A stretch of 64,000 nucleotides of DNA from Chiua virens. Lineage: Eukaryota > Basidiomycota > Agaricomycetes > Boletales > Boletaceae. Location: NCBI GenBank assembly GCA_019787685.1, contig JAHNUO010000059.1, forward strand, positions 34,526-98,525, in the 5' to 3' direction. Below, in pieces: positions 62,711 through 64,000 of this stretch. Each line of letters opens with the position of its first letter. Positions within the stretch are counted from its first letter, which is position 1. The notes under the pieces are model-generated. The model had not been told where the DNA came from, did no database searches, and saw only the letters and a list, made by a program, of their open reading frames with translations. A program made the translations under genes and the position numbers.

Positions 62711-64000
62711 TTTTTTTTTTTTTTTTTTTTTTGACTCCATTTTTGTCCCGGTGGGGTGTATAGTACCCTATGTAGGACAGTACAATAGTCTAGGTAGTAA
62801 TTGGGGGCATCTGTGCCCCCGTCCGCGTCCCTTGACTGCTCGAATGCCCCGGTGAGCCAGCGTAAGGCCCCCACCGGTCCCTTCCGTTCCCTCCGGAGGT
62901 TTTAGACGAGCCAGACTTCGAATCAGCGGTAACCTTCGGTGGTTACTTTCGCGGTTTGTGCGCGCTGACTTATTATGTGGTGAAACAGATGCTCGGCGCC
63001 GAAGCGACCAGGCATAGTTGGGAGTGAGGGATCGTATAGAAGATGTCTTAGTGAAGAAGAGTTAGTGGCGTTAAGTAGCAGGGGTTGTAGTGTGTGGTGA
63101 GGCAAGGGTGGCGTCGCTTGGTCGTCGTCATGAGTTCGTCTGGTTCAGGGTGATATAATTGATGTCCTCTGTAGTCGTGCCTTTCTCTCCTTCTTCTTCT
63201 GATGTGACCCTTAGAGCGGTCCGTTGACCGTGTCCCTTCCGTGGTGTGAGCATATTTTGAAGCGTTTGGTGGTTTCGATGAACTTCAAGAGGTGGGGTAT
63301 CGCCTTTGAGTCCCCTAGTAAGTATGGCAGGACGAGGGCTTTTCTGCGTAGTGCGTTTGTTAGTCTTTGTCTTTCGCGGGCATATCTAGGACACTCAAGG
63401 ATGAGGTGTCTTGGGGTTTCCGGCAGGTTGCCGCAGTGTTGGCAGTTGGGGGTGTCAGATTGTCTGATACAGTACAGATACGTGTTGAGAGGGCAGTGGC
63501 CCGTGCGTAGCCATATTAGCCATGCTGTTTGTTTCCTCGTGATGGTCAGCGAGAGGTCTACGAACGAACCAGATAACAGCTTAGCGTCTATTCGCGAGAT
63601 GCGAGTGTATCGTGGGGATTTGGTCCAGGTGCGCTTCCATCGCAACGTTTCCTGCTTTCGCTGTGCTTGTTTGAGTGCCGATACGCTGAGCGGGAGTGGG
63701 TCGTTTCTCAGATATTTGGGTAGTTTGCGTCTGGGGGTGTTTTTCGTCGGGTCTCTGGCCACTGCTTTCGCTTCCTTGTCAGCTCGTTCATTTCCCATTA
63801 TACCTTGGTGTCCTGCCAGCCAGTGTACGTGAGTATCTTCTTTGCATAGGTTGTGTTTCCTGATTGCGTTGCGGAGACTGTTGAGGAATCGGTCTATCAG
63901 GTAGTGGCCCGGTTTAGTGGTGAAGACGTCACCGGATTTAATTGCGGCTTGGTTGTCCACGAAGATGTGTACAGGAGTGGTTATGTCTCTTCCGTGGTTA
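62711..64000 (-). mobile_element. 3' end of a LINE (non-LTR) retrotransposon with poly(A) tail
   Basis: The element runs off the right edge. On the minus strand an RNase H domain is followed by a C-terminal Cys-His region, then a ~480-bp 3' UTR, then a run of 22 A (22 T on the plus strand, 62,711-62,732). That order and the terminal poly(A) are diagnostic of target-primed insertion. The target-site duplication cannot be checked because the 5' end is outside. Confidence 0.85.
63211..64000 (-). CDS. LINE polyprotein C-terminus (RNase H + zinc knuckle), partial
   Basis: The frame is open to the window edge and ends at 63,211. Visible features: the RNase H aspartate block DNQAAIKSGDV, the late histidine/aspartate block HWLAGHQGIMGNERADKEAKAVA, a basic linker with WKRTWTKSPRY, and the C-terminal zinc-knuckle-like CQHCGNLPETPRHLILEC typical of LINE polyproteins downstream of reverse transcriptase. 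The reverse transcriptase itself would lie beyond 64,000. No stop or frameshift is seen in the 250 visible residues, so the copy may be fairly young. The RNase H is used to remove RNA template during reverse transcription. Confidence 0.88.
   Translation of the reverse strand, partial: NHGRDITTPVHIFVDNQAAIKSGDVFTTKPGHYLIDRFLNSLRNAIRKHNLCKEDTHVHWLAGHQGIMGNERADKEAKAVARDPTKNTPRRKLPKYLRNDPLPLSVSALKQAQRKQETLRWKRTWTKSPRYTRISRIDAKLLSGSFVDLSLTITRKQTAWLIWLRTGHCPLNTYLYCIRQSDTPNCQHCGNLPETPRHLILECPRYARERQRLTNALRRKALVLPYLLGDSKAIPHLLKFIETTKRFKICSHHGRDTVNGPL

Overview
The window is nuclear DNA of a filamentous basidiomycete, most likely an Agaricomycete. The genes are split by many spliceosomal introns of about 45-90 nt with GT(A/G)NGT donors and CTNA(C/T) branch sites. 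They sit close together on both strands, and the recognisable products are fungal (Trl1-type tRNA ligase, ISWI, Atg18, Ecm4-type GST, Kel3-type kelch protein). All exon joins below were worked out by eye from splice sites and reading phase. No search was run.

Layout. 0-1.6 kb: the 5' part of a proline-rich protein (-) divergent from a 218-aa conserved-looking protein (+). 1.6-5.1 kb: no gene seen. 5.1-6.3 kb: F-box protein (-). 6.4-11.3 kb: no gene seen. 11.3-16.5 kb: complete tRNA ligase and an MFS monocarboxylate-type transporter with a 1-base frameshift, both (-). 17.9-26.0 kb: two GST paralogues facing each other around an RBR ubiquitin ligase (-) and a glutathionyl-hydroquinone reductase (+). 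27.3-30.2 kb: kelch protein with a DUF4110-like C-terminus. 31.4-35.6 kb: a G-domain GTPase. 36.9-38.0 kb: condensin-subunit pseudogene. 38.3-42.7 kb: ISWI ATPase (22 exons). 43.1-45.4 kb: flavin-dependent halogenase. 45.8-48.2 kb: WD40 protein with a 2-base frameshift. 48.3-54.0 kb: two tandem MFS transporters. 54.8-56.3 kb: Atg18. 56.7-57.4 kb: glycine-cleavage H protein. 58.8-61.2 kb: unknown zinc-motif protein with a microsatellite-encoded hydrophobic tail. 62.7-64 kb: 3' end of a LINE retrotransposon with its poly(A) tail.

The most unusual object lies inside the GTPase gene, at 32,750-35,145. About 25 copies of a tandem repeat of roughly 85 bp are each built as a complete spliceosomal intron (usually 82 nt: GTAAGT donor, CTGAT branch site, pyrimidine tract, ATAG acceptor). 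Neighbouring introns are separated by exactly three bases that form a sense codon in phase 0 (TTT, GAA, GGA, CGA, CAA). Intron length drifts between 72 and 88 nt, but the inter-intron spacer stays at 3 nt. The array therefore reads as a run of single-codon exons between ordinary phase-0 exons of the gene. The same gene switches abruptly, inside its fourth intron (about 32,150), from normal CpG content to a 4.6-kb stretch with almost no CpG.

Segmental duplication is a second theme. The GST pair is an inverted duplication that also carries a relic of the neighbouring transporter's 5' end. The transporter tandem at 48-54 kb carries a relic of the Atg18 3' end. GC-AG introns are unusually visible: five in four gene families.
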